A DNA stretch of 64,000 bases from Mucilaginibacter daejeonensis (GTDB lineage Bacteria; Bacteroidota; Bacteroidia; Sphingobacteriales; Sphingobacteriaceae): the NCBI RefSeq assembly GCF_020783335.1, contig NZ_CP086068.1, positions 1,116,001 to 1,180,000 of the forward strand, read 5' to 3'. The notes under the pieces were generated by a model. It worked only from the letters and a program-made list of their open reading frames with translations. It had not been told where the DNA came from and ran no database searches. Positions within the stretch are counted from its first letter, which is position 1. Each line of letters begins with the position of its first letter. Both the position numbers and the translations under genes were made by a program. Below, in pieces: positions 1 to 9,156 of the stretch.

Positions 1-60
1 TATATAGGCTTCCGCTGTGTAACTCACTTTGTTGGCCGCGACTTTAGAGATAAGCGATAA
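1..60 (+). CDS. gldK: GldK C-terminus (partial, cut by window edge)
   Basis: Frame 1 is open from the first base to a TAA at 58-60 and gives 19 residues that start YIGFRC and end DFRDKR. A GFRC motif close to the C-terminus is typical of the formylglycine-generating-enzyme (SUMF1) fold of GldK, the outer-membrane lipoprotein that forms the periplasmic T9SS ring with GldN. The position, 73 bases ahead of gldL in the same direction, fits the conserved order gldK-L-M-N. Only the tail is visible, so domain content cannot be checked; the identification rests on the short motif and the synteny. Confidence 0.75.
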   Translation, partial: YIGFRCVTHFVGRDFRDKR

Positions 61-133
61 TATCGCAAACAAATCATCAAACTCTCAATTAATATTACAT
101 TCATCTAAACACTACTTAAAAAAATCATTAATT

Positions 134-934
134 ATGGCTGGCAAAAGAAAAGGAAAATTCGGCATCGGCAATATCGTGTCATTTGGTGCTACTATTGTGA
201 TCATTGGTCTGTTGTTCAAAATTCAACACTGGGCTTATGCTGAATGGTTCATCACTATTGGTTTATTAACTGAGGCTTTCTTATTTTTCTTATTAGGTCT
301 GCAACCAGAAGCAGTTGAGGTCGATTGGACAAAAGCTTATCCGGAACTGGCCGACGATTACGTTGGTGAGCCTGTAAAACGTGTTGCTCCAACTGCACCT
401 GTTGGCATCGGCAGCACCGCTGCATTAGACAAAATGTTGGCTGACGCTAAGATCAACCCTGAACTGATCGGTACCTTAGGCGAAGGTTTGAAGACCTTTG
501 GTGACAAAGTTGCCTCTATCTCTAAAGTGGCTGACGCAGGTGCTGCTACTACTGAGTTCGCAGGTAAAGTTAAAGCTGCGAGTGCAAGCTACGATGGCTT
601 GAGCGTTGCGTTCAGCAAAGCATCAGCTAACCTTGCCGAAATGGCTAACTCAGGTGTTGATTCAAAAGCTTATCACGAGCAAGTGAACAACCTGGCCAAA
701 AACCTGTCGGCCCTTAACGCCGTTTACGAGTTGGAATTGCAAGATTCAAGCGCTCACTTGAAAGCCATGAACAAATTCTACCAGAACCTTTCATCGACAA
801 TGAACAACTTCAACGAGTCGTTGGAAGATTCAAGATCATTCAAAGAAGAAGTTGGTCGCTTAGCTAAGAACTTAGGTTCATTGAACGCGATATATGGTAA
901 CATGCTTGCGGCTATGAACCAGCCACGTGCCTAA
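134..934 (+). CDS. gldL: T9SS/gliding motor protein GldL
   Basis: Inner-membrane subunit of the T9SS motor: with GldM it turns proton flow into rotation that drives secretion and gliding. The ATG at 134 gives 266 residues starting MAGKRKGKFG; the frame stays open upstream but that stretch is not GldL-like. Two membrane segments lie at about residues 13-29 and 38-55. Glu47 sits inside the second (LLTEAFLF), matching the membrane glutamate known to be essential in GldL. The cytoplasmic tail is helical and carries a duplicated motif, LAKNLSALNA near residue 195 and LAKNLGSLNA near residue 250. The gene follows gldK and is 50 bases from gldM; no Shine-Dalgarno sequence is seen, as usual for the phylum. 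Confidence 0.95.
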   Translation: MAGKRKGKFGIGNIVSFGATIVIIGLLFKIQHWAYAEWFITIGLLTEAFLFFLLGLQPEAVEVDWTKAYPELADDYVGEPVKRVAPTAPVGIGSTAALDKMLADAKINPELIGTLGEGLKTFGDKVASISKVADAGAATTEFAGKVKAASASYDGLSVAFSKASANLAEMANSGVDSKAYHEQVNNLAKNLSALNAVYELELQDSSAHLKAMNKFYQNLSSTMNNFNESLEDSRSFKEEVGRLAKNLGSLNAIYGNMLAAMNQPRA

Positions 935-984
935 TCATCATATTGACCTTATTTCAATCATCTAAGTTAATATAGCAAAGACAC

Positions 985-2523
985 ATGGCAGGAGGTAAAG
1001 AAACCCCAAGGCAGCGGATGATAGGCATCCTCTACCTGGTCCTTTTAGGTTTGGTGGCACTTAACGTGCCCGATAACCTGTTGGACGCATTCAAAAATAT
1101 CAGCGACAGTTTAAGTTCATCAAAATCTAACGTACAGACCGGTATCGATAATACCTTTGACGCTTTTGAGAAGACCAAATTGAAGGAACAGCCTGATAGG
1201 GCTAAGCCGATCTACGACAAGGCTAAACAGGCCAGCGCCGTAGCCAACGAATTGGCTCAATACGTTGAAGCCATCAAGACCGAACTTGCTGAGAAAGCAG
1301 GCGGCATTGATGAGAACATCAACGACTATAAGAAACGTGATAACCTTGACCTTTCGGCCCAGATCATGATCAACGGCAAAAAAGGTGAGGAGTTGCGCAA
1401 AAAGATCGACGAGACCCGCAATAAGTTGATGTCATTACTGACCGATAAGGAAAAAGTTGGCGTTAACCTTTCCCTGTCTACCGTGGCACCTAAGCCTAAA
1501 AAAGGCAAGCCGCAATTGAGCTGGGAAGAAGCTTACTTTGGTGATGGTATCCCGATGGGCGCTGCCATGACCTCATTGATCAAGGTACAGTCTGACGTGA
1601 AGAACGCCGAATCAGAAGTAGTGAAAAAGATCCTGGGCGAAGTTGATCAGGCAGTGGTTAACTTGGATAAGTTCGCGGCGGTAGCCGTGGCACCAAGCAG
1701 CTACATCATCGCCGGCCAGCCTTACAAAGCCGAGGTGTTCCTTACCGCGTCTGATTCAAAATCAAGCCCTGACGTTAGCGTTAATGGCTCGAAACTGCAA
1801 GTGGTTGATGGCCGTGGCCAATACACCACCGGCACCAGCGGCGAAGGTGTACGCACCTGGGTAGGTACTATCCGCGTTCGTCAGAACGATGGTACTATCA
1901 AAGAGTACAAAACCCCTGAGCAAAAGTACCAAGTGGCTAAACCATCAGCTGTAGTAGCTGCTGAGAAAATGAACGTATTATACATCGGTGTACCTAACCC
2001 ATTAGCGGTATCAGCGCCGGGCATCCCTAAAGATAAATTGAAGATCAGCATGAGCGGTGGCTCTATCTCTGGTTCAGGTGGTTCTTTCGTGGCCCGCGTA
2101 TCATCACCGGGTAAAGTGAACATCACCGTATCAGGTGAGGCTTCTCCAGGCAAAACACAAGTATTGGGTTCAACCGAGTTCCGCGTGAAACGTATCCCTG
2201 ATCCAGTAGTGATGTTCGCTGGTGTTAGCGGTGGCGCCACTTCTACAGCCAACTTAAAAGGCCAGGACCGCGTGTTCGCTAAGTTAGAGAACTTTGACTT
2301 TGATGCCAGCTTCGCCATTAAACGCTTTAACCTGGTGATCTTAAAACCTCGTCAGGATGCGATCGTGATACCTGGTACAGGCGGTAACAGCCTTAACGGT
2401 CAAATGCATGCTGCTATGGGTACTATCGTACCGGGCACTAAAGTGATCTTCACTAACGTGGTGGCCGATGGTCCGGGTAATGACACTCGTGTATTAAAAG
2501 ATATCATCATCAGTGCTAACTAA
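985..2523 (+). CDS. gldM: T9SS/gliding motor protein GldM
   Basis: Partner of GldL in the T9SS proton-driven motor. The 512-residue protein has one membrane helix at about residues 12-28 (MIGILYLVLLGLVAL) after a short cytoplasmic N-terminus with an arginine next to the helix. The rest is a long periplasmic part of stacked domains (D1-D4 in known structures) that reaches the GldK/GldN ring. The length is normal for the family. It is translated after gldL with a 50-base gap and is followed by gldN after 38 bases, so the three genes are probably one transcript. Nothing is broken or missing. Confidence 0.96.
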   Translation: MAGGKETPRQRMIGILYLVLLGLVALNVPDNLLDAFKNISDSLSSSKSNVQTGIDNTFDAFEKTKLKEQPDRAKPIYDKAKQASAVANELAQYVEAIKTELAEKAGGIDENINDYKKRDNLDLSAQIMINGKKGEELRKKIDETRNKLMSLLTDKEKVGVNLSLSTVAPKPKKGKPQLSWEEAYFGDGIPMGAAMTSLIKVQSDVKNAESEVVKKILGEVDQAVVNLDKFAAVAVAPSSYIIAGQPYKAEVFLTASDSKSSPDVSVNGSKLQVVDGRGQYTTGTSGEGVRTWVGTIRVRQNDGTIKEYKTPEQKYQVAKPSAVVAAEKMNVLYIGVPNPLAVSAPGIPKDKLKISMSGGSISGSGGSFVARVSSPGKVNITVSGEASPGKTQVLGSTEFRVKRIPDPVVMFAGVSGGATSTANLKGQDRVFAKLENFDFDASFAIKRFNLVILKPRQDAIVIPGTGGNSLNGQMHAAMGTIVPGTKVIFTNVVADGPGNDTRVLKDIIISAN

Positions 2524-2561
2524 TGCCAGTTCGTTAACGTATAACGTGCAAATTCAATAAT

Positions 2562-3521
2562 ATGAGAAGTAAGATAATCGTGATCGTGGGACTATTGAGT
2601 TTGGTATACGTGAATACGCATGCTCAACGCAGAAGCGCTGGACGTAAGCGTACCACTAAGCAGGCCACCACCAACAGGCGTAACGAACCGGTGAACACTA
2701 CGTTCAACGCTCAGTCGGCCGCTGCGGATACAGCAAAGAAGGCTAAGCCTTTTGAACGCCCATTGGATGGCTATTATAAAAAAGCCAATATCCTGAGTGC
2801 AAAGGTGACACCGCTGGCCAATCTGCGTGAAGCTGATGTGGTATATTCTAAACGTATATGGCGCGAGATCGATCTGCGCGAGAAGATGAATCAGTACCTT
2901 TCGTCGCCTAAATCGAGACTGATCGATGTGCTGATGGAAGCCGTACAGGCCGGTGAGCTGACCGCTTACGACCCTAACCCAAGCAAGGAAGACCCGAACG
3001 GCGATGCCTTTGGTGTTCCACTTGATCCGGGTAAGGCCAAGGCACGTATGGCCGATAGCGTTGCGGTAGATAAATTTGACGCGAACGGTAATAAGATCGG
3101 TACTTCATTCTCGGCCGGCGATTTCAACCCTGACAGCGTGGTACGTTTCCGTATCAAGGAAGACTGGGTATTTGACAAGCAACGGTCGGTGTTCGAACCA
3201 CGCATTATTGGCATAGCACCAATGATGAAGATCAAGGCCGCTAACGTAGAGACCGATTACCAGCCGGTGTTTTGGCTGTACTTCCCTGAGGCACGCCAGG
3301 TTTTGGCCACCAAAGAGGCAGTAAGCCGTAACAATGATGCCACAGGCCTGAGTTTCGACGACGTATTTATGAAACGGTTATTTGCCAGCGTGATCGTAAA
3401 AGTGTCGAATTCGAAGGACGAACGTATAAAGGATTACGCCCAAGGTATTGATAAACTTTACGAATCGGAGAAGGTCAAAAAGTCGCTCCTGGATTGGGAG
3501 TTAGGCTTATGGCAATATTGA
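2562..3521 (+). CDS. gldN: T9SS/gliding protein GldN (PorN)
   Basis: Periplasmic T9SS protein of 319 residues that forms the ring complex with GldK at the outer membrane and contacts the GldM tip. A signal peptide of about 21 residues ends in a THAQ cleavage site. A basic, low-complexity linker (residues 22-55, rich in R, T and N) precedes the conserved GldN domain, which includes the segment DVVYSKRIWREIDLREK near residue 90. It is the last gene of the gldKLMN operon: a perfect hairpin terminator starts 19 bases after the stop. Confidence 0.95.
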   Translation: MRSKIIVIVGLLSLVYVNTHAQRRSAGRKRTTKQATTNRRNEPVNTTFNAQSAAADTAKKAKPFERPLDGYYKKANILSAKVTPLANLREADVVYSKRIWREIDLREKMNQYLSSPKSRLIDVLMEAVQAGELTAYDPNPSKEDPNGDAFGVPLDPGKAKARMADSVAVDKFDANGNKIGTSFSAGDFNPDSVVRFRIKEDWVFDKQRSVFEPRIIGIAPMMKIKAANVETDYQPVFWLYFPEARQVLATKEAVSRNNDATGLSFDDVFMKRLFASVIVKVSNSKDERIKDYAQGIDKLYESEKVKKSLLDWELGLWQY

Positions 3522-3540
3522 TCCTACACAAGTTATAATG

Positions 3541-3569
3541 AAAAGGCCTCGCAAACTGCGAGGCCTTTT
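3541..3569. terminator. Bidirectional rho-independent terminator between gldN and gap
   Basis: Perfect 13-base arms (AAAAGGCCTCGCA and its complement) enclose a three-base AAC loop. The A-tract on one side and T-tract on the other let it end both the gldN transcript (plus) and the gap transcript (minus). Confidence 0.9.
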
Positions 3570-3574
3570 CTATT

Positions 3575-4606
3575 TTATGTAGAGATAGCTTTTAATGGTG
3601 CCACGTGGTCACCCTTCTTTTTAGCTATTCGCTCCACTAGGTCAGCTAACCGGCTGCTGTAGCCCATTTCATTATCATACCAACCTACTACTTTCACCAT
3701 ATCACCAACAATAGAGGTTAGCTGTGCATCAAATATGCAACTGTGCGGGTTGTCTAATATATCTGTAGATACGATCGGGTCTTCTGTATATTCCAGTATA
3801 CTCTCAAGCTCCCCGGCTGCTGCTGCTCTGAAGGCTGCATTGATCTCTTCTACGGTCGTGGGCTTGTTTAATAAGCAAGTAAGGTCGGTAAGAGAACCAT
3901 TGAGCACGGGGACCCTGATACCAGCACCACCGAGTTTACCTTCCAGATGTGGAAAGATGGAAGTGATCGCCTTGGCGGCACCTGTAGTAGTAGGAATTAT
4001 CGAAGCGGATGCTGCCCTTGCCCGTCGCAGATCTTTGTGCGGTGCATCATGCAGGTTTTGATCACCGGTCATGGAGTGAACGGTGGTAATGTAGCCTTCG
4101 GTAACGCCCCAATTGTCTTCAAGCACCTTCACCATAGCGGCCACATTGTTGGTAGTGCATGAGGCATTGGATATCACGGGAGCGGTAAGGTCGATATCCT
4201 GGTCATTAACACCCAGCACCACGGTAGGCACCGCTTTGCCGCCAGCAGGGGCCGATATGATCACTTGCTTAGCGCCGGCGTCCAGATGTTGCTGCGCACC
4301 ACTCATAGAAGCGAACTTACCGGTGGACTCGATCACTAGGTCAATGCCTAACTCTGCCCACGGCAGGTTCACAGGGATGTTTTGAGCCAGCACCTTGATG
4401 CTGCGGTCATTGATGTACAGATGACCTTCATCGGCCGTTACGGTGCCTTTAAAGCCTCTGTGCACACTATCGTATTTGAACAAGTGTGCCAGCGTAGCGG
4501 TGTCAGTTATATCGTTGATGGCCACTACCTCGATACCGGGGCGGTTGATGATGTTACGCAGAAATATACGGCCTATACGGCCAAAGCCATTGATCGCTAT
4601 CCTCAT
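3575..4606 (-). CDS. gap: Glyceraldehyde-3-phosphate dehydrogenase, type I
   Basis: Phosphorylating GAPDH of glycolysis and gluconeogenesis: glyceraldehyde-3-phosphate + NAD + phosphate to 1,3-bisphosphoglycerate. The 343-residue protein has the Rossmann start (INGFGRIGR, residues 5-13), Asp32 typical of NAD preference, and the catalytic motif SNASCTTNN with Cys150. The length is normal. It stands alone on the minus strand, converging on gldN through the shared terminator. A TAGTTTTG box at 4638-4631 could be its -7 promoter element. No feature in the sequence suggests a non-glycolytic paralogue, though a second gap elsewhere in the genome cannot be excluded. Confidence 0.96.
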   Translation of the reverse strand: MRIAINGFGRIGRIFLRNIINRPGIEVVAINDITDTATLAHLFKYDSVHRGFKGTVTADEGHLYINDRSIKVLAQNIPVNLPWAELGIDLVIESTGKFASMSGAQQHLDAGAKQVIISAPAGGKAVPTVVLGVNDQDIDLTAPVISNASCTTNNVAAMVKVLEDNWGVTEGYITTVHSMTGDQNLHDAPHKDLRRARAASASIIPTTTGAAKAITSIFPHLEGKLGGAGIRVPVLNGSLTDLTCLLNKPTTVEEINAAFRAAAAGELESILEYTEDPIVSTDILDNPHSCIFDAQLTSIVGDMVKVVGWYDNEMGYSSRLADLVERIAKKKGDHVAPLKAIST

Positions 4607-4630
4607 GTAGTTTCGGATGAATTAATGGTG

Positions 4631-4638
4631 CAAAACTA
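4631..4638 (-). promoter_or_regulatory. Possible -7 promoter element of gap
   Basis: Read on the minus strand this is TAGTTTTG, matching the Bacteroidota -7 consensus TAnnTTTG, 24 bases before the gap start codon. No convincing -33 TTTG is seen at the expected distance, so this is a weak call. Confidence 0.35.
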
Positions 4639-4773
4639 TAAATAATAACCGTGAGCCCTTACACCGCAGGGTCATAAATGGAAAGCGCTATGGCAAGCTC
4701 TTAAGCGATGGCTTCTCCGTTCGATGAACAATAAGCTATCACTTACATCACGATCGAGGGAGTTAAAAGGCGG

Positions 4774-6609
4774 TCAGCTTTGCTCAACTACTTCCTCTGG
4801 GGCGTCCCCTTGTGTCGCCTGCGGAGCAAAATATGCCTTTACGGCCTGTGCCTGTTTCAGGTTAACTACTTCCTGCAACTCCTCTACTGATGCTTCCCTG
4901 ATCTTTTTGACCGACTTGAAGTATTTTAATAGCTTCTCGGCCGATAGACGGCCTACGCCGGGTACCAACTCCAATTCGGTAGCTAAAGTTCCCTTATCGC
5001 GCTTTTTACGGTGAGCAGTGATGCCAAAGCGGTGAGCCTCATCACGTAACTGTTGTATGATCTTCAGCGTTTCTGAGCGTTTATCAAGATATAACGGGTA
5101 CTGATCGCCAGGGTAAAAAAGCTCCTCTAAACGTTTGGCGATACCGATCACGGTCATCTGTTTCTCGATACCAAGTAACTTCAAGCTTTTCATGGCGGCA
5201 GATAGCTGTCCTTTGCCACCGTCAATAATGATCAGCTGAGGCAGGGGAGTGCCTTCGTCAAGCATACGGCGGTAGCGGCGGTGTACGGCCTCTTCCATGG
5301 TGGCAAAGTCGTTGGGGCCTTCCACGGTCTTTACGTTGAAATAGCGGTAATCCCTCTTGCTCGGCTTGGCATCCTTGAACACCACAATTGCCGATACGGG
5401 GTATTTACCCTGAAAGTTGGAGTTATCAAAACACTCGATGTGCTGCGGTAGTTGGTTCATGCGCAGGTCTTTCATCATCTGTGTGAGCAAACGTTCCACC
5501 CGTACATCAGGGTTCAGCTTTTCATACTGTTCCATCTTTTCACGACGGAAGAAATGCACGTTCTTTTGCGACAGGTCAAGCAGCTTTTTCTTTTCGCCCA
5601 GCTTAGGTACTGTGAACTTGATCTTTTCGTCGTCAACCTCTATCTCGAAAGGCACGATGATCTCTTTGGAGTGACTTTTAAAACGGGTACGGAACTCGGA
5701 TATGGCGAAGGTCAGGATCTCGGTGTCGCTTTCATCCAGCCGCTTCTTGATCTCAAGTGTTTGCGTCTGAATGATCGTACCGTTCATCACCTTCAAATAG
5801 TTCACAAAAGCGTGTTTTTCGTCAGAAGCGATGCTGAACACATCCACCTCGGTGATCGATGAGTTCACGACGGTAGACTTATGCTGATAGTTCTCCAGCA
5901 GATCGAACTTGCGTTTCAGACGATGAGCTTGTTCAAAGTCAAGGTTCATAGCGGCCGATTCCATGTCGGCTTTCAACCCGCGTACTACGTTCCCGATCTT
6001 ACCGTTCAGGATGTCCTGGATCTCGTTGATGCTACGGTCGTAATCTTCCTCGGTCTGGTAGTTTTGGCATGGACCTTTGCAGTTGCCCAACTGATACTCG
6101 AGGCAAACCTTGAACTTGCCCGCATTGATATTTTGTGGGGTCAAGGCCAGGCTACATGTACGCAACGGATAGGTTTCGCGGATAAGGCCTAAGATGGTAT
6201 GCATCATGCTTACCGAAGGATAGGGACCGAGGTATTTCGAACCGTCCTTGATGATATTGCGGGTCCAATATATGCGCGGATAGTGCTCCTTTTTGATCAC
6301 GATCCACGGGTAGGTCTTATCGTCCTTAAGGTCGATATTGTAGCGGGGCTTATGCTTTTTGATCAGGCTGTTCTCGAGCAGCCAGGCATCCACCTCGGTA
6401 TCAACAATGGTGAAAGTGATGTTACGTATCTTGGATACCAGTACGCGTGTTTTAGCGTTCAGCTGGTTATCCTTCACAAAGTAGGAGGAGACCCGGTTAC
6501 GCAGGTCCTTGGCTTTGCCAATGTACATCAACTGGTTCTGGTCGTCCCAGTACTGGTATACACCTGGCTTATGTGGTATTTTCTTTAAAGCTTCGCGATA
6601 ATCGAACAT
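4774..6609 (-). CDS. uvrC: Excinuclease ABC subunit C
   Basis: UvrC makes the two incisions around a DNA lesion after UvrA/UvrB loading (nucleotide excision repair, cytoplasm). The 611-residue protein has a GIY-YIG nuclease domain at about residues 10-95 (PGVYQYWDDQNQLMYIGKAK), a UVR UvrB-binding motif near 205-240, the RNase H-like second nuclease at about 380-540 (IECFDNSNFQGKYPVSA, IIIDGGKGQLSAA, DEAHRFGITAHR), and a C-terminal helix-hairpin-helix pair near 555-590 (ELVPGVGRLSAEKLLKYF). All catalytic landmarks are present. It is transcribed alone, with about 300 bases of non-coding DNA upstream. Confidence 0.97.
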   Translation of the reverse strand: MFDYREALKKIPHKPGVYQYWDDQNQLMYIGKAKDLRNRVSSYFVKDNQLNAKTRVLVSKIRNITFTIVDTEVDAWLLENSLIKKHKPRYNIDLKDDKTYPWIVIKKEHYPRIYWTRNIIKDGSKYLGPYPSVSMMHTILGLIRETYPLRTCSLALTPQNINAGKFKVCLEYQLGNCKGPCQNYQTEEDYDRSINEIQDILNGKIGNVVRGLKADMESAAMNLDFEQAHRLKRKFDLLENYQHKSTVVNSSITEVDVFSIASDEKHAFVNYLKVMNGTIIQTQTLEIKKRLDESDTEILTFAISEFRTRFKSHSKEIIVPFEIEVDDEKIKFTVPKLGEKKKLLDLSQKNVHFFRREKMEQYEKLNPDVRVERLLTQMMKDLRMNQLPQHIECFDNSNFQGKYPVSAIVVFKDAKPSKRDYRYFNVKTVEGPNDFATMEEAVHRRYRRMLDEGTPLPQLIIIDGGKGQLSAAMKSLKLLGIEKQMTVIGIAKRLEELFYPGDQYPLYLDKRSETLKIIQQLRDEAHRFGITAHRKKRDKGTLATELELVPGVGRLSAEKLLKYFKSVKKIREASVEELQEVVNLKQAQAVKAYFAPQATQGDAPEEVVEQS

Positions 6610-6907
6610 AGAAACCCTCAGAGTCTCCCTAAACAGGGATATTTAATTAAATTAATGTTGAAGGTGATGGTTTTGTTTGTGGGCAGCCCGAGCAATAGTG
6701 CGGTCAGGCCGAATTATTTAATACACCTCAGGGGCTACACCAGTGATGATGATAACTTTACTCGCAACCCCTAAAGCGTAACAAGCTTCGCATGACATCG
6801 TATTGCCATCATGCCAAACTTGTAAAATATCTGAGCCCACAAACTGATCAAAGCAAAGAGCGCTGCAAACTAACTTAGAGCTCGGTCTTGGCTCTTATCT
6901 ATTGCCC
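6610..6907. other. Intergenic region between uvrC and the PBP1A gene
   Basis: These 298 bases lie upstream of uvrC and downstream of the penicillin-binding protein gene. The part next to uvrC is AT-rich (palindromic TTAATTAA core at about 6643) and may hold its promoter. Near 6880 a weak hairpin AGAGC-N9-GCTCT lacks a T-tract. No RNA gene or riboswitch is recognised. A 40-codon minus-strand frame (6840-6718) has no supporting signals. Confidence 0.5.
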
Positions 6908-9148
6908 CTAAAAGCCCAGCTTCTCGTCTACCTCAGTGGCACCCTGTTGCTGCTGGTTGTAAGCGTTGCAATCGAGCGTTATGCCTACACCATTTTTAGG
7001 TTGTGCAAAGTCCACGTTCTGCTTAATGCCTAACGAGGCATTGGCGTACACCTTCTTCATGTATAACGCAAATATGGGCAGCGCGGTATTGGCACCCTCA
7101 CCCAAATTGGTACTGCGGAAGTGTATGGCGCGATCTTCGCAGCCGGTCCAAACGCCGGTCACCAATTGTGGAGTAATGCCAATGAACCAGCCATCGGAGT
7201 TATTTTGCGTGGTGCCTGTTTTACCACCGATCGGGTTACGCAGGCCGTATTTGGCACGCAAGCGCCAGCCGGTACCTTCGTCAACCACACCTTTAAGCAT
7301 ATAGGTCATTACGTAGGCAGCCTGCGGGTTCATGGCCTGTACCACACGTGGTTTATTATCATATAGAAGGTTACCGTTCTTGTCCTCTATGCGAAGCAGG
7401 TAGGTCGGCTCGGTCCATAAGCCTTCGTTAGCAAAAGCGCTGTAGGCGCCCGTCATGTCATATACCGATGCATCGAACACGCCTAAACAAATGGTAGGAT
7501 ACGGCGGCACCGGCGAAGTGATACCCATTTTTTTGATCAGCTGCATTACCGGGGTAGGCGTCACCTCTTTCATCACGTGAGCGGTCACCCAGTTCTGTGA
7601 ACGGGCCAGCGCTTTGCGCAAGGTGATCATGCCTGATACCGTCTCCGAAGGATTAGATCCCGGGCACCAAGGCTTGCCGTAACCATAAATGGTATCGGGC
7701 ACGTTGTTGATCTTCATACAAGGCGACAGGCCCAGATCTTGTATAGCCACAGCATAAGTGAACGGCTTAGCCGTTGAACCCACCTGGCGGGTACCCATCT
7801 TTACCTGATCGTATTTAAAATGCTCGTAGTCAATACCACCTACCCAGGCCTTCACATATCCTGTGCTGGGGTCCATACTCATCATGGCATTACGCAGTAA
7901 CAACTTGCAATAAACGATCGAGTCGATCGGTTTCATGGTAGTGTCAATGTCGCCGTGCCAGGTGAACAGGTTCATCTGTGCAGGTGTATTGAAGTCCTCG
8001 CGGATCTCTTCGTCGCTCTTGCCTTGCTGCACTAACGAGCGGTAACGGTCAGACCGTTTCATGCCCTGATCCAGCAGCAATTTAAAATCTGGGATGCTTT
8101 TCCATAAGCTGCGGCCGCGCCAATGCTGGTTGAACTGGATCTGCAGCTGCTTCATGTATTCCTTTTGTGCTTCCTCAGCGTAGCGCTGCATCGTATAGTT
8201 GATGGTGGTGTATATCTTGAGGCCGTCGCGGTCAAGGTCGTACGGCGTACCGTCAGATTTATGGATGTCGAGCGAGTTAAGCTTTTGCTGAATGTCCTTC
8301 TTTAACACGAAGCGGAAGTAAGTGGCCAATCCTTCGTTGTGGTCGGTAGGATGGAAATTCAAGCCAAGCGGTTTAGCTTTAAATTCCTCGGCCTGGCCCT
8401 CGCTCAGGTAATCCTCCTCAGCCATACGGCGCAATACGAAATTACGACGAGCGATCGCGCGGTCAGGGTGACGAATAGGTGAATAAAGCCCCGGACCATT
8501 GATCATGCCCACTAATAAGGCGGCTTGGTCAGGCGTAAGGTCGGCAGGTTTAGCATTAAAATAAGTTGCCGCTGCCGAGCTGATGCCGAAAGTATTGTAC
8601 GCGCCAAAATCCACCGTGTTGAGGTACATGGTCAGGATCTCTTCCTTGGTGTAATTGCGCTCCAAGCGTACGGCGATCACCCACTCCTGTAACTTTTGCT
8701 TGATCCGGGTAAAACGGTCATGCGAACGCTCAGAGAAAAGATTAAGCGCCAACTGCTGGGTGATGGTACTACCGCCCTGTTTTTTACCGATCAGGTTATA
8801 AAAAATGATGGTGAACGCACGACCAAAATCGATACCTGAGTGAGCACGGAAGCGGTTATCTTCGGTAGCGATAAGGGCATTGATCACATTGGGTGATATC
8901 TGGCTGTAGGTAACGTTCGACCGGTTCTGCACAAAGTATTTTCCCAGTACCTGTTTATCTGACGAAAGCACCTCTGAGGCCTGATTGCTCTTAGGGTTCT
9001 CCAGGTCGCGAAATGACGGTAGCGTGCCGAACACCCCAAATGCGGTGAGCGCGAACACCAGTACGATGAAAACGAAGACGCTTATCGCGACCTTCCAGAT
9101 CATCCAATTATATCTTTTTATCTCGTGTTGTGTAAGTTTAACGAACAT
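6908..9148 (-). CDS. Class A penicillin-binding protein 1A
   Basis: Bifunctional peptidoglycan synthase: a membrane anchor at about residues 17-40, a GT51 glycosyltransferase domain (catalytic Glu96 in ATEDNRF, and GGSTITQQLALNLF at 125-138), then a transpeptidase domain with Ser458-Thr-Ala-Lys461, Ser517-Gln-Asn519 and Lys643-Thr-Gly. All motifs needed for both activities are intact and the 746-residue length is normal. It starts eight bases after the stop of sprE, so the two are almost certainly cotranscribed; this is a notable pairing of wall synthesis with a T9SS lipoprotein. No gene symbol is given because mrcA/ponA naming is not settled in this phylum. Confidence 0.94.
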   Translation of the reverse strand: MFVKLTQHEIKRYNWMIWKVAISVFVFIVLVFALTAFGVFGTLPSFRDLENPKSNQASEVLSSDKQVLGKYFVQNRSNVTYSQISPNVINALIATEDNRFRAHSGIDFGRAFTIIFYNLIGKKQGGSTITQQLALNLFSERSHDRFTRIKQKLQEWVIAVRLERNYTKEEILTMYLNTVDFGAYNTFGISSAAATYFNAKPADLTPDQAALLVGMINGPGLYSPIRHPDRAIARRNFVLRRMAEEDYLSEGQAEEFKAKPLGLNFHPTDHNEGLATYFRFVLKKDIQQKLNSLDIHKSDGTPYDLDRDGLKIYTTINYTMQRYAEEAQKEYMKQLQIQFNQHWRGRSLWKSIPDFKLLLDQGMKRSDRYRSLVQQGKSDEEIREDFNTPAQMNLFTWHGDIDTTMKPIDSIVYCKLLLRNAMMSMDPSTGYVKAWVGGIDYEHFKYDQVKMGTRQVGSTAKPFTYAVAIQDLGLSPCMKINNVPDTIYGYGKPWCPGSNPSETVSGMITLRKALARSQNWVTAHVMKEVTPTPVMQLIKKMGITSPVPPYPTICLGVFDASVYDMTGAYSAFANEGLWTEPTYLLRIEDKNGNLLYDNKPRVVQAMNPQAAYVMTYMLKGVVDEGTGWRLRAKYGLRNPIGGKTGTTQNNSDGWFIGITPQLVTGVWTGCEDRAIHFRSTNLGEGANTALPIFALYMKKVYANASLGIKQNVDFAQPKNGVGITLDCNAYNQQQQGATEVDEKLGF

Positions 9149-9156
9149 ACTTTAAG

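Noticed and set aside
1881..2318. A 145-codon frame antisense to gldM.
   Set aside because: Shadow of gldM with no independent start signal or motif.
6718..6840. A 40-codon minus-strand frame between uvrC and the PBP gene, with a cysteine-rich segment.
   Set aside because: It begins with GTG, has no supporting upstream signal and matches no family; the region is best read as non-coding.
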